DNA of 64,000 bases from Amorphophallus konjac (GCA_022559845.1 JAHNEJ010001281.1:248001-312000), one strand, 5' to 3'; shown: positions 1 through 11,070, numbered from the stretch's first letter. Notes: generated by a model not told the origin, from the sequence alone. Translations and numbers: made by a program.

Positions 1-892
1 GAATTTTTTCTCAACGACTTTCTTTTGGTAAAAGCGAGCGAGTCTATTTTGATACACACGCGCGTGTTCGGCGGCGGCCAGCCGCTTCTCATCCAAGAGT
101 TCCAACTGGGCGAGGAGTAAATTACGACGATCGCCGAGGGGAAATTCCTCGTCCAATTGTACCCTGAGAGAAGGGATAAGAGTCTCGTACGGGACTACCG
201 CTTCCATACCATAAGTAAGGGCAAATGGAGTCTGCCCGGTGGGGGTACGGATTGAAGTGCGATAGGCCCATAGAGCTTCGATAAGCTTTTCTGGCCAGTC
301 TGAAAACTTACTAGACTCGCAGGTTTTTTTGATGATTTTGAGCAATGTTTTATTGGTGGCCTCCGCTTGGCCGTTACCTTGTGGGTAATATGGCGATGAA
401 TGATGCAATGTAATTGCGTACCCTTTTGCAGAGGTCCTGTAGGTCCTGAGAAATGAATTGTGGCCCATTGTCGGTGACGATCGTGCTTGGGACGCCGAAT
501 CTGGCGAGGATGTTCTTCATGATGAACTTGCAGACTGTTGACGCCTTGATTTCCGCGTAAGCTTCGGCTTCGGCCCATTTGGTGAAGTATTCCGTCGCAG
601 TAAGGATGAAAGATTTCTGCTTGGTGAGGGAATTGGGATCACCTAGGGGACCAATGATGTCGAATGCCCACATGGAGAAAGGTCATGGGGAGGATATTGG
701 ATGAAGTGAGGAAGATGGTGAATGGATTTTATCGGCGTGAAGTTGACACTTGACACACCTACGGACATAGACAGCACAATCCTCTTCCATAGTGGGCCAA
801 TAAAAGCCTTGACGAATGATCTTCTTGGCGAGCATCTGACTATTCACGTGGCCACCGCACACACCCGAGTGCGTCTCTTCTACACATTTTCA
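1..892 (-). pseudogene. Ty3/gypsy integrase, broken and cut by the window edge
   Basis: Reading leftward from the end of pol, the same frame carries an integrase: a zinc-binding region with the His-His-Cys-Cys pattern (THSG, GGH, RRC, KCQ), then the catalytic core with FDIIG (first Asp) and TDNGPQF (second Asp). The third catalytic residue lies in GNGQAEATNK, but in another frame. Three lesions are visible: an in-frame TGA at 890-892 between RNase H and integrase, a TGA at 683-685 where the family has Trp before FSMWAFDI, and a one-base frameshift at the CCC run 421-423. After the shift the frame stays open to position 1, so the C-terminus and 3' LTR lie outside. The lesions mean this copy cannot encode integrase. 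Family and order fit the neighbouring Tat-type pol. Confidence 0.9.
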
Positions 893-3800
893 AACCTCAT
901 CGTCACCAAGACATCTTAACAGAATACCAGTAAGACTCCTCCTATAGAGTAGACCTCCAACCAATGTGTATTTCTGAGCCACCCTTCTTATGGCTTTCTT
1001 ATCCTCTGCGGTGGCCCCTTCAGGATAAGACTGATCTTGGCAGTATTTGACGATTTCATAGAACCATGGTTTCTCTTGATCAGCCAGTTCTTCTTCGGCC
1101 TCTGCCAACATGATTTCCCTCTTTTCAAGGATATCTTCCTGCAGGATCTTCCTTGCTATCCTGTCTTTGATGTTTACGTAGGAAGCATCATCGATTGCAG
1201 GAGCATGAAGTTTGTAGATGGAAATGGACTTAAACCATCTTCCTAGAGGGAACCTTATGGATGATGCCAACGAGGCGAGGGCATCAGCGAGAATATTCTG
1301 ATGACGAGGGACATGAACAAAGATCGGTTTGGCGAACAGTTTGGCAAAGGCAGCAGTGAGTTCTTGGTATGGCTTGAGTTTGGGATCGCGAGTGCGATAT
1401 TTAGTGAGCACCTGGCGAAGGATGAGTTGACTATCACCTACGACTCGCAACTCAGTGATACGAAAAGAATGAGCGAGTTCTAGGCCAGCTAGAAGGGCTT
1501 CATATTCAGCTATATTATTGGTGACTGGAAATTTGAGTTGGTATGCCGATGGGAATGTGAGGCCTTCAGGCGACAGGAGGGCGATGCCGATTCCTCTCCC
1601 TTGAGAATTCAGAGCTCCATCAAAATTTAGTGTCCACATTGGCTCATCTGATTGGTTGACAGACATTAGTTCCTCATCTGGAAACTCTGATTGGACGGGA
1701 TCGAACTTGGGAAGAGGATGGTGAGCGAGATGCTCGGCTATGGCATAGCCTTTAATCGCCTTTTGCTGGATGTAGGTGATGTCGAACTGAGAGAGAAAAC
1801 TTTGCCAGTGTGCTAGCCTATCCGTAAGGACGGCTTTCTCCAGAAGGAATTTGATAGGATTCATTCGAGCAATCAAGTGGACTTCGTGAGCCAAGAAGTA
1901 GTGCTTCAATTTCTGCACTACCCAAACAAGGGCAGCACATGTTTTCTCCATGACGGTGTACTTCTGCTCACAGGGATTGAGAAGTTTGGACAAGTAATAG
2001 GTTGCCCGTTCCTTGCCTTCTTCATCAGCTTGTGCGAGGACGGCTCCCACAGAGTCATCCAAGATTGAGACGTAAAGGATCAGAGGTTTTTCTGGTTTGG
2101 GTGGAATGAGAACGGGTGGACTAGCTAGATATTCCTTCAACCCTTCAAAAGCTTTCTGACATTTAGAATTCCAGTGGAATTCTACTCCTGGCTTGGTCAA
2201 CTCGTAGAGAGGTCTACACCTTTGTGAATGTTGAGACACAAACCGACGAATAAACTGCAACCTCCCGATTAAATCTCGGACTTCCCTCAAATTCTTGGGA
2301 GGTGGCATATCCCTGATAGCCTTGGCTTTGTCGGGATCAATCTCGATCCCTCTTTTGCTCACGATGAACCCCAGCAACTTACCTGACGACACTCCAAACA
2401 CACACTTCTTCGGGTTCATTTTCAGTTGGAACTCCCTTGACCTCTGCAAGACCTTAGCCAAAACTTCTGGATGTTCCATCCTGGTCCTTGATTTTACCAA
2501 CAAGTCATCCACATAGACTTCCAGATATATGTGCATCATGTCGTGAAATATGGCCATCATAGCTCTTTGGTAAGTAGCTCCAGCATTCTTTAACCCAAAC
2601 GGCATGACCACGTAACAATATGTTCCCCAAGGGGTAGTGAATGACGTCTTCTCCTGATCCTCTTCTGTCAAACGAATTTGATTGTATCCCGAAAATCCAT
2701 CCATGAATGAGAGGGTTTCATAGCCTGCCATGTTATCAATCAACACATCAATGTGAGGTAAGGGAAAATCATCCTTTGGACACGCGGGGTTAAGGTCCCG
2801 GAAGTCGATGCAAATCCTGACTTTCCCATCTTTCTTCATGACCGGGACAATATTCGCCACCCATTGAGGATAAAGGACGACTCTAATGAACCTGGCTTTG
2901 TGGAGCTTATCGACCTCTTCTTTCATTTTCAAAGCCATCTGAGGGTGGAAACGCCTTAACCTTTGTTTTACCGAGACGGACCCTGGTTTTAGGGTTAAAC
3001 GGTGTTCGACCAAGGTTGAATCTAGACCCGGCATATCCTCGTAACTCCATGCAAACGTGTCCTTATATTCCTTGAGGACCTCAATTAATGCCTCTTCTTC
3101 AGAGGGTGGTAGGTTGTCACTTATGAGGATGATCCTAGGGTCTTCCTCAGTTCCCAAGTTAACTTCTTTGGTGGATTCTTCTACGGCGGTTGACGGCTCG
3201 TCGAATCTCCTCATTCCACTTGCGTATGCGCCCGTCGCATCTTCATATTTTTCACCCTCATCTTCAGTGGGGCATTCTTCATCCGTGATCTCGTAGACTC
3301 CATACCCTTCATCAGGTGCACAGTCGCCCTCGCATTCTATTTCGGGTAGCTGGATGGGATTTTCTAACAACTGGGGGATGGCAAGAAGGGCCTGACACCT
3401 GGCGGCCAAATCCAGAAGGAATCGACGAGGGATCTGCCTCCCCTTGGACTTCTTCCTAGGTACTACCCTCGGCCTATCATTCCTAGATTGACTGACAATA
3501 TTTACAGAAGAAGATGAAGATGAAGAGGACGGTGTAGAATGTACAGGAGAAGACCCCTCAGAGGAGGGGTAGAAAAGGTCGCTCATCGGACCTTGGACGG
3601 GTGGTCCGCAAGGCGGTACGCACCCGTGGGAGATGTAGGAGGTTTCCTCAACGAAGATGTGTTGTTGGGGAGTTTGAAAATTGACGTTTTTTTTTTCGTT
3701 TTCATTTTTAATGACAAAGCAGTGGGAAGAGATTGGAGGAGAGAGGAAAGTGGTTATGGCTAGAGGATTGTGAGGCTCATAGAGCAGATCATGGTTGAAG

Positions 3801-5305
3801 ACCTGGCGCGGGTTGAAAAGCCCGCGTAGGTATGTAAACAAAGAAGGGGACCTGGGAAGATCATCAGACAATTGTCTGGCCCAGGAAGAAGATATCAGCA
3901 AAGGCTGATACGAGTGGATGGAGAAGATGGCGGCCAATGAGCCGTCAACGGCAATGCTGAGGACGGATGAAGATCCGTCGATGACAGGGTCCTTCTGGCG
4001 AGGACGAGGATAGTTTGGAACCTTGGCAAGAGTGGTAATATTCTCTGGTATTTCGGAGATCAAGGGTGGTCCTTTAAGCTGCGGAGACGAGAACATCCTT
4101 TCTAGTGCAACGAAAATGTCCCGTATGTCGAACCATTTGTCCCATTCGCATTCCGGATCTTTGATCTTGCCTCTTTTGGTGATCCTCGGACATTTTTCAG
4201 CCAAATATACAGCATGTGATCCCCCATATGCTTCTCGTGGGTAATCTCCCATCTGAACAACGGGTCCTCTGCTGAAGTGGTTTGATAGAGTCCATGTGAG
4301 GGGCTCCCAATCCGCCTTGAACGGTCCTTTGAAGCCTAGGCCAAACCTGCGGTTCGGCCTAATTTCTTTTGGCGGTTTGAGCATACCCTGTGACTGTGCA
4401 CCCAGACCTTTTCCTTGTTGATAGCCGATGTTCCTCATAATCTCCCAACCTTTGGAGTGAAAAGGGAGACATGATGTTGTGGTTGCCCTGACCGGCTCCT
4501 TTGGTGCTAGTGGAACATGAGATGGATCACGTACGTCCAGCAGTGACAATATGGGCCGATGAGACGGCCAAACAGAAGGCAGAGAGGTGTTGATAGTATC
4601 CACTGTGTGAAGGACAGGTGTACTGACCACTTTAATAATTCTCCCATTGTAAGGAAACTTCAGGCACTGATGGTTGGTGGAAGGCACAGCCTTGAATGTG
4701 GGGTCCATGTCGAGGACATGAAATTCCGTGGGAATTGACATGGGGCCTAGTTCTGCCTTCAGAATAATCATCCCCTGCGGCGGCCTTTTGCTATTGTCAT
4801 AGGCCGTGACCGTGATCGAGGAAGGTCTTATTTGTTCTTCGTCGATCCCACACAACTGAAGAGTGCACATGGAGATCACATTTATGGACGCACCCGTGTC
4901 CACAAGACACGGGTTTATGGATACCCCATTAATTTTTATTAAAATGCACAATGCATATTTCCGAGCTTCCTTGGGAGCGAGCTCGTAGTTGTGGAACATG
5001 ATGGCCGGTTGTGTGTCTGTTGGGGTCAGGATGGTCGAAATCTTTTCTACAGGGAGGTCCTCGTTCACCATGACCCTTTGAAGGTACTCCATTAAGGCTG
5101 CCTGGTGGGATGTGGATCTTTGAAGTAGCTCCAGGATGGAGATCCGAGCAGGTGTCTTATCCAGGTGTTTCAATAGATCATACTGTGTTCCAGGGATAGC
5201 TCTTTCTGGTTGTTCTCCATCATCCTTCTCTGGCTGAGATAGCTCAAGATTCTGACTGTTGTGGGGGAAAACCCTGTGAAAAATCCTTCCACTCCGGAGC
5301 ACCAT
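890..5305 (-). CDS. Tat-type Ty3/gypsy pol polyprotein (protease, G-patch, RT, two RNase H domains)
   Basis: A 1471-residue open frame. Aspartic protease: LVDTGAS near residues 134-140. G-patch-like segment near 285-325 (GWEIMRNIGYQQGKGLG). Reverse transcriptase near 770-990 with the YVDD box at about 931-934. The first RNase H (about 1075-1195) reads ILYVSILDDSVGAVLAQ, so the usual TDAS catalytic Asp is missing. A second RNase H (about 1222-1350) keeps its acidic residues in LNFDGA, AEYEALLAGL, VGDSQL and ADALA. Two RNase H domains, the first degenerate, are a known hallmark of the plant Tat lineage (Ogre/Retand-like). It lies in the same frame as gag, separated by one TAG. The frame ends at a premature TGA before integrase. 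Function: copying genomic RNA into DNA in virus-like particles. This copy is probably dead because gag and integrase are broken. Confidence 0.95.
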   Translation of the reverse strand: MVLRSGRIFHRVFPHNSQNLELSQPEKDDGEQPERAIPGTQYDLLKHLDKTPARISILELLQRSTSHQAALMEYLQRVMVNEDLPVEKISTILTPTDTQPAIMFHNYELAPKEARKYALCILIKINGVSINPCLVDTGASINVISMCTLQLCGIDEEQIRPSSITVTAYDNSKRPPQGMIILKAELGPMSIPTEFHVLDMDPTFKAVPSTNHQCLKFPYNGRIIKVVSTPVLHTVDTINTSLPSVWPSHRPILSLLDVRDPSHVPLAPKEPVRATTTSCLPFHSKGWEIMRNIGYQQGKGLGAQSQGMLKPPKEIRPNRRFGLGFKGPFKADWEPLTWTLSNHFSRGPVVQMGDYPREAYGGSHAVYLAEKCPRITKRGKIKDPECEWDKWFDIRDIFVALERMFSSPQLKGPPLISEIPENITTLAKVPNYPRPRQKDPVIDGSSSVLSIAVDGSLAAIFSIHSYQPLLISSSWARQLSDDLPRSPSLFTYLRGLFNPRQVFNHDLLYEPHNPLAITTFLSPPISSHCFVIKNENEKKNVNFQTPQQHIFVEETSYISHGCVPPCGPPVQGPMSDLFYPSSEGSSPVHSTPSSSSSSSSVNIVSQSRNDRPRVVPRKKSKGRQIPRRFLLDLAARCQALLAIPQLLENPIQLPEIECEGDCAPDEGYGVYEITDEECPTEDEGEKYEDATGAYASGMRRFDEPSTAVEESTKEVNLGTEEDPRIILISDNLPPSEEEALIEVLKEYKDTFAWSYEDMPGLDSTLVEHRLTLKPGSVSVKQRLRRFHPQMALKMKEEVDKLHKARFIRVVLYPQWVANIVPVMKKDGKVRICIDFRDLNPACPKDDFPLPHIDVLIDNMAGYETLSFMDGFSGYNQIRLTEEDQEKTSFTTPWGTYCYVVMPFGLKNAGATYQRAMMAIFHDMMHIYLEVYVDDLLVKSRTRMEHPEVLAKVLQRSREFQLKMNPKKCVFGVSSGKLLGFIVSKRGIEIDPDKAKAIRDMPPPKNLREVRDLIGRLQFIRRFVSQHSQRCRPLYELTKPGVEFHWNSKCQKAFEGLKEYLASPPVLIPPKPEKPLILYVSILDDSVGAVLAQADEEGKERATYYLSKLLNPCEQKYTVMEKTCAALVWVVQKLKHYFLAHEVHLIARMNPIKFLLEKAVLTDRLAHWQSFLSQFDITYIQQKAIKGYAIAEHLAHHPLPKFDPVQSEFPDEELMSVNQSDEPMWTLNFDGALNSQGRGIGIALLSPEGLTFPSAYQLKFPVTNNIAEYEALLAGLELAHSFRITELRVVGDSQLILRQVLTKYRTRDPKLKPYQELTAAFAKLFAKPIFVHVPRHQNILADALASLASSIRFPLGRWFKSISIYKLHAPAIDDASYVNIKDRIARKILQEDILEKREIMLAEAEEELADQEKPWFYEIVKYCQDQSYPEGATAEDKKAIRRVAQKYTLVGGLLYRRSLTGILLRCLGDDEV

Positions 5306-5311
5306 TGCCTA
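5303..5311 (-). other. gag/pol boundary: in-frame TAG, one codon, then pol ATG
   Basis: The gag reading frame ends at TAG (5309-5311). After GCA comes the ATG of pol (5303-5305) in the same frame. Pol could be made by stop-codon readthrough or by reinitiation. The context (CCG TAG GCA ATG) does not match the tobamovirus CARYYA readthrough signal. Confidence 0.7.
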
Positions 5312-7560
5312 CGGCTTTTGTACCTCTGTGGGGGTAGCAGTGGGTTTTAACAGGGGTTTGAGGGGTAGTAGTAGAGGAATGGTTGATGAAGCAGGGGTGA
5401 TGACGGGAGCAGGGATTCTGATGAGGGGTTTGTTAGGTGGAGGCATGGTGGAGGTAGAGGGGATATCGCGCGGATTATGAAGGATAAGGGGTCTGGAAGG
5501 TGGAGGCGGAGGCAAAGTGGAAGTGGGTAAGGTTTGAAACGGGTAATGGTTTTGAGGTGGATGGTGGGTGATGAGTGGTTATGAAGGCATTAGTGGTGAT
5601 GTGGTGGAGAAAGACGGGGTTATGTATGGTTGACGGATGATAAGGGGTTTAGAAGGCGTAGGGGTAAATGTGGTAGAGGTGGATGGTAAAGTGGGGGAGT
5701 GAGAGAAGGTGAGAGGGTGTGAAGGCGTAGTGGAGAGTGTCGGTTGATAGGAGGTCGGGGTGCGGATGAGAGGGCGTAATGGTAGTGGAAATGGTGATGG
5801 TGATACTGACGCGGGTTGATGAGAGAGAGGTGCTACCCGGGCAAGGTGAGGGGGTTGCATGACGATAGGTTTGGAGGTAGAAAGAATGGAGGTACTTTCC
5901 TGGTGCCACACCTGCTCTCTCCCGACTTCCAGGAAGGAGGAGATGGGGTTAATCTGATGATTGGGCTGTTGGTGCTCCGGTAATGGATTCTGGATTATGC
6001 CCATGTCGGGCTGTTGTTGTGGGGCCTGCTGAGGCTGCTGTTGTTGTTGTGGTTGCTGCTGCTGTTGCTGTTGTAACTGCTGATGTGGCCTCTGAGGAGG
6101 TCTCCTAGCCTTGAGAGCCGTGACGTACCGTCTCATCTCATCCCAATCTATTTGATGTTCATCATTCATATCATGGATGTAATCTTTGAAATGGAAGCAG
6201 TAATCCACTGTGTGTCCCGGCTGCCTGTGGTAGACGCAGTATTTGGAGGTATCAACATTGGGGGGCCACGCGGGCCTTTCTCTGGGTAGGGCGAGTTGGT
6301 TTGATGCCATGAGGGCATTAAAAATGTCTGCTAAGGTTTCCGGTAATGGTGGATAGTAGGCTCTCTTGGGACCGAGCGGCCTCCTTTGTTGCTGTTGGGG
6401 ACCATAGTTCCCCGGGGGTGGAACTTGGTTGTACTGAAGCGGTGGTTGTTGTTGCTGAGGTTGTGGTTGTTGTTGCTGGGGTTGGCGCAATGGAGGCATA
6501 TTATCCTGGGGTGGATTATTTTGGGGTGGAGGACGAAGAGGGAAAGGACCTGGTTGAAGGGGAAGTCGGGGCATTTGTGGAGGCCTTGGGTTGACCGCAT
6601 AGTTGGCATTGTTGACCGCACTGACTTGCTCATTTGTCACGACCCCTTCTGTGGCTCCGCCCGGGACACCAGCGCCTGTCTTTCTAACCACTTTGGGCTT
6701 CGGCGACTCAAACATGTTCATGATGGGGGAGTCTTTTAACTGGGTTTGGATGTATCGGGCCCTTTCATAGAGTTCCTCCATTGTAGTAAGTTTATTCATG
6801 GCCAGGACATGTCTGAACTGTGGGGTTGCATTAGACACAATCATCTTCACTCGTTCGGGCTCGGAGAGGGTATCCCTTATTCTTTCCGCCAGAGACCTCC
6901 ATCTATCAGCATATTGGACAAAATCCTCGTCGGGTTTCATCTTTTCGGCCACTAGGTCGGTAATGGAGAGTGAGGGACCGACCCTATCCCTATATTTCTG
7001 CAAGAACCTTCTCTGGACTATTTCAAAATTCTCGGCCTCGCGGGGCTCCAGAGAATAGAACCACTCAAGCGCGGGACCATCCAATGATCTCCGAAAGAGG
7101 TATGCCAGGGACCTCTGATCGTTTTGCCAGTAAGAGGACTCATACATGAAATCCTTGAGATGAATGAAGGGGTTGCCGGTACCATTGTATCTGCGGTACG
7201 TGGGCATTTCGGAGGGAGGAAGATGAATGACGGGAAGGATTGGCAAAGCAACCTCCGGGGTGGCTTTCACGTCCACCATCCTTCTTAGATTTTGAAACTG
7301 CTCGTCCATGCGGTTGAACCTATTGAGGAGCGATTGGGCGAGCTCCTCTGGGGGTGAAGGTGGCACTTGCCACTGGGGGAGAAACTGTCTCCCGGAGACT
7401 TGAGGGGGGAACCCAGAATGAGAGGGAGCTGTCGGACCGCCGACAGTTGGCCCCGGCTGAAGCGGTGTCTGGGGAACAACGGGAGTTTGAGATTGTGATG
7501 GGAACTGGAATGAGGGTGGTTGTTGGCTCGCTTGTCCTTGAAGCGAGGGAGACTGGATGG
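5309..7560 (-). pseudogene. Ty3/gypsy gag, main part (capsid and nucleocapsid)
   Basis: The open frame carries a plant retrotransposon gag/capsid domain around 6730-7200 (for example ALEWFYSLEP and EDFVQYADRWRSLAERI). A Gln/Pro-rich linker follows, then a nucleocapsid knuckle-like motif KYCVYHRQPGHTVDYC near 6190-6250, another Gln tract and a long Pro/Ser/Thr-rich tail. An in-frame TAA at 5579-5581 cuts the tail, after which the same frame stays open to the TAG at 5309-5311. No ATG fits the N-terminus here: the frame runs upstream without a start until the solo LTR at 7566. The true start is the fragment at 9946-10288. Gag packages the element RNA in cytoplasmic particles. This copy is inactivated by the LTR insertion, the TAA and a one-base frameshift near the insertion. 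Confidence 0.88.
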
Positions 7561-7565
7561 CTTGC

Positions 7566-9940
7566 TGATGGAGGCATCACCCACGACTCCCTTTGGCTCG
7601 GGTCCATTTCTTCACACTCGGGAGCTGGTTGAGTTTGGGCCTCACTCTATAAAGGCCCCTTATCCATTTTGTAGCTTTCCTTTGAGTTATTTTGATGTAT
7701 TTCCATTTTATTTGAGTCATTTCCCTTGGTCTAGCACTTATTTTCCTGTGTTTTTATATCATCATGCTGTCTAATGTGGCTATTGGGCCCCATTCGTTGG
7801 GCTAGGCCCATTAGCACTCCCACCCCCCCTTGGTTATTTGTAGTTGTTTCTTTTGTCAGGGACTTATTGTAAAGAGTGGGTTGCCTATATATATAGGACC
7901 CCACTCCCCTCATTTGAAGTTAATGAATGATCAAAATCCTTTTGAGTTAAGTCTACTCTTGTGCCCAATTTGGAGAGATTCCACTTAGTTAAGGGTGAGA
8001 TGCCCTAGGGAGTGATTCCCTTACCCCCCCCTCTCTCTCATCTCTCTCCTCCCCTAAGGGGTTCGCCCCCCTCTCTCTCTCCTCTCTTCCCCTTCAACTC
8101 CCAACCACCACCCACCTCCTTTAATGCCCTCCACTTCCCCATGGCCTCCTTTACTCCACCTCCTAGTTCCTAGGTAGAAGTCTCCCCATTCCAACACCTT
8201 TCTCCACCTCCCAACCAAATCTCCCCCATTCCAATACAAGCATCCCACTTTCCCACATAATCCCCCACCTTCCAAGGCCATTTCAAAAATTGAAATCCCT
8301 TCCCTCCACTTGCCTTGGCCGCCCCCTTCCATTACCCTCCCCCAAGCCAAGTTCGCCCCCCTCCACTCCCCATTCCCTCTCTCACATCCTCATCCTCCTC
8401 CTCCACCTGCTAACCCCTGCTCTCAGCCATTTCCCCCCCTCATTCTCCAGCCCCTATAGCTCCCCACTCCACCCCACAAGAACCCCATTCATCCTTAGGC
8501 CACCCCTTCACTTCTCCTCCACCAAAGAAGCCACCCCTCCCTCTCATTTCTTCTTGCAGATTGGAGCTATGCAGACCAGCAAGTCAACCCCTGTTGCAGC
8601 ATCACCCACGGCTTCATCCTGATGATCCTGAAGGCATAGCCTACATTTCTGGAAAGTTCCCTCTGTCTTCTTCGCAGGCGAGGTGGAATCAACTCGTTCC
8701 GAGGTCGGGGCCAACCGTAGAAGCCATTCTCCCACGACTGCGCAGAGAGGTCTTCATCCAGGACCAGAGGCTGAGAGAACATTCTGCCACGACGAACCCC
8801 AGCGGATTCAGGCTGAAGTTCCTTCATCAAAGTTCTCCCTCTTCCAGTCCTCTTCTAAGATCAAGAAACAGAACCTCGTTTGGCTGTCGGAGAAAGGAGT
8901 TACGAATTTTCTCCCCCGAGCTCTCCAGTTCTGTTTCCTGCTGACTACTCCAACCAGTGCCCACTCTTCAGGGTACACCGACCGCCCTCAATCTCTGAAT
9001 GCAGCTCCGTCACCTCCTTCTGAAAGCTACTTCAACCACGAAGACAATGCCGCCAGTTTTGTGCTGATCGGAGCTCGGGAGGGCGCACAGTGACCTCCAC
9101 AATCTGTTGTTCCAGTCCAGACTGAACCTGCGGCCAGACAGAGGAGTCTCCTTCCTGTTGCTGGTGCGGCCACCTCCGACCCTCTGAGCATCCCCAAAAA
9201 TTCTGGAGTCTTTCCTTTCAAGTCAGGAAGCTTTAGAAGGTGGTTGCACTCAATTTGGAGTCCGTACGAGTTCGAGGCAGCCGGCACAGCGACTTCCTGT
9301 CTAGAAATCAGACTGCAGCTGCAAGTTCCCTAATTTCCCATTTCTCTTCATTTCGGTCCGATATCCCCACCCCGCTTGGCCGGCTGAAGGCCCCACCCTG
9401 CGTGGTGGTAGTGTTTGAATGTAAGACCTTAACCCCTACCCCAAGATCCCCCCTCCTGCGTGAGGTGTAGTTTTGTCATTGGTTTGGACAGGTCAAGCGA
9501 CACCGCCGCGGCGTGTGGGGAACCACCGCCTCCCCGCTCGCCCTCGTCTCCGACCGGGACCGGTTTCTTCAAACCGGTCGAGTAAGTGCCTCTTCCTTGC
9601 TCAATTAGTGTTGCTCTTTCAATATTTGATTCATGCACCGCTGAAATTGTGAGGAGCGCCCGATCCTCAAGTCCACGACTTAAGAGTGATCGCCGTGGGA
9701 TAGTGTGAACCGGTGCCCTTGTGCACTTTGTCGGCCCCAATTGAATTGGGCATCCACCCTTGGGAAGTCGATCCTTGGCCTTGCTGGCCCTCTACCAGCA
9801 AGGGCCCATTCCCATAATTCACTCTTGGCATCGCCAAGTCACTCCGGGTATAGAGTGCGACGGGAGAGCGGTGGCCCATTAAGGCCCATTTGAATGCTTA
9901 ATTGTGCTTGTTTGCCTAAGTCCAAGGTCGTGTCACATCA
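7566..9940 (+). mobile_element. Solo LTR inserted in gag, with 5-bp target duplication CTTGC
   Basis: The segment begins TGATG and ends CATCA (5-bp inverted termini, TG...CA). It is flanked by identical CTTGC copies at 7561-7565 and 9941-9945. Removing the segment and one CTTGC joins two halves of gag. No internal region or second LTR is present, so it is a solo LTR of about 2.4 kb. A TATA-like CTATATATATAGG near 7885-7897 with an A/T-rich region after it suggests plus orientation. After that come CT-rich sequence (8020-8560) and GC-rich sequence with a palindrome around GACCGGTTTC (9558 onward). The short ORFs inside show no recognisable protein. The LTR family was not identified. Confidence 0.85.
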
Positions 9941-9945
9941 CTTGC

Positions 9946-10288
9946 GCCAATGAGGAGATGGAATGGCCTGCACGGACTCTTGGGGAGGTGCGATGGCCGG
10001 AGTTGACTCCTGGGGCGTGGGGGAAACAGATTTCCCTTTTAGAATGGCCTGGAAGGTCCGGAGCTGTTCAGAGGTAAGCTCCGTGTTGGCGAGGACGCCC
10101 AGTAAGGAAGTGATATCCTGTGGCGGGGACGTGTCCCCGGCAATAACCTGCACCTCATGCGAGGGGTCATGAGAAGGACCCGAGTCCATAGCATAGACTC
10201 GCGGGTCGGCTGACAAACCACGGCTAGGGTGGTTCTCCTCAAAAGACTCGTGAGACATGCTCACAGTTTTCCCAGAACGCAAAAACAT
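9946..10288 (-). pseudogene. N-terminal piece of the Tat-type gag
   Basis: An ATG at 10288 opens a frame starting MFLRSGKTVSMSH and running to the CTTGC target site at 9941-9945. Across the excised solo LTR, the gag frame at 7560 continues after a single-base shift near 9950-9960 (SPSLAQAIQ would follow QAIP). This is therefore the missing start of gag. It lies about 570 bp after the primer-binding site, as expected for a gag leader. The first residues (M-x-LRSG) resemble the start of pol (MVLRSGR). No known domain is seen in this N-terminal stretch. Confidence 0.75.
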
Positions 10289-10860
10289 ACACTAGCAAGT
10301 AGGTAGCAGAGATTATCAAACAAGTGGATGCCTTTACGCCCTTTTTTGTGTTTTGATTTTGATGATTTTTTTTTTATTTTTAGCGAGATCCGAAGTTCAC
10401 ACAAAATGGGGACCCTAGTTTATTTTTGTTTCATCGTCGTGTCAGCTAGGGTCTCTCGTCTCACCACGAATGAAATGACTAACTCCGGGGAACTTCAATG
10501 GTACAACCAGCCCAGTGAACGAAGAGGAGATTCTTCGATGTCGGGGACTTACGGAGGTCCCAGTGTAGGAGATTCTAGTCCGTTGAGAGGAATTCCCAAA
10601 CGGAGAGTCCTTCCTTCACCGGGAAAGGGTGATCCTCAAAAAATGAAAAAAAGGATAGAAAAGAGGAATGGATGTATGCAATGGAATGCTGACAGATATA
10701 TGGAGTGGGAAAACAACAGAAATAAAAGACATATAATAAACAAAGAACCAATCAAAACTGACGGTGCTGCCGTGAGCACAACGGGGGCGCGCGCGGGCGC
10801 GAAGGTGGAGAGGCACGGATGGTGCCGAACTTGCAAGGGTAGCCGAAAGGAAGCAGTAGA
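10289..10860 (-). other. Untranslated leader of the Tat-type element
   Basis: Between the primer-binding site and the gag ATG there are about 570 bp with no convincing protein. ORFs here are short and match no family I know. Confidence 0.5.
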
Positions 10861-10879
10861 GGTCCCACCGTGATCGCCA
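10861..10879 (-). other. Primer-binding site of the Tat-type element
   Basis: On the minus strand TGGCGATCACGGTGGGACC begins three bases after an LTR end reading CTCACA. The TGGCG start and later GTGGGA resemble the TTGGCGCC...GTGGGA primer sites common in plant Tat elements. The position just before the leader and gag supports this. The matching tRNA was not determined. Confidence 0.65.
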
Positions 10880-11070
10880 ATCTGTGAGCGACGTCACGCG
10901 GTTCGGGGAAGAGCGGAGAGTACGCGGAGCGCGCGCGGGCTCCTCTTTTCTTTCTTTTGGTGTTTGTTTGCTGCAACACAGAAATAAGAGAAGAGAGAGA
11001 AGAGGCCACCACGGGAGATTGCTCCGGCGGGGCGAGCGGGACAAGTGTGATATAGCAAAATATGGGGTTT

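Noticed and set aside
722..919. Plus-strand ORF opposite the integrase
   Set aside because: It is the shadow of the integrase zinc-binding region on the minus strand.
7285..7607. ATG-started ORFs at 7607 and 7584 as the gag start
   Set aside because: They begin inside the solo LTR and run in frames other than gag. The gag frame continues to 10288 when the LTR is removed.
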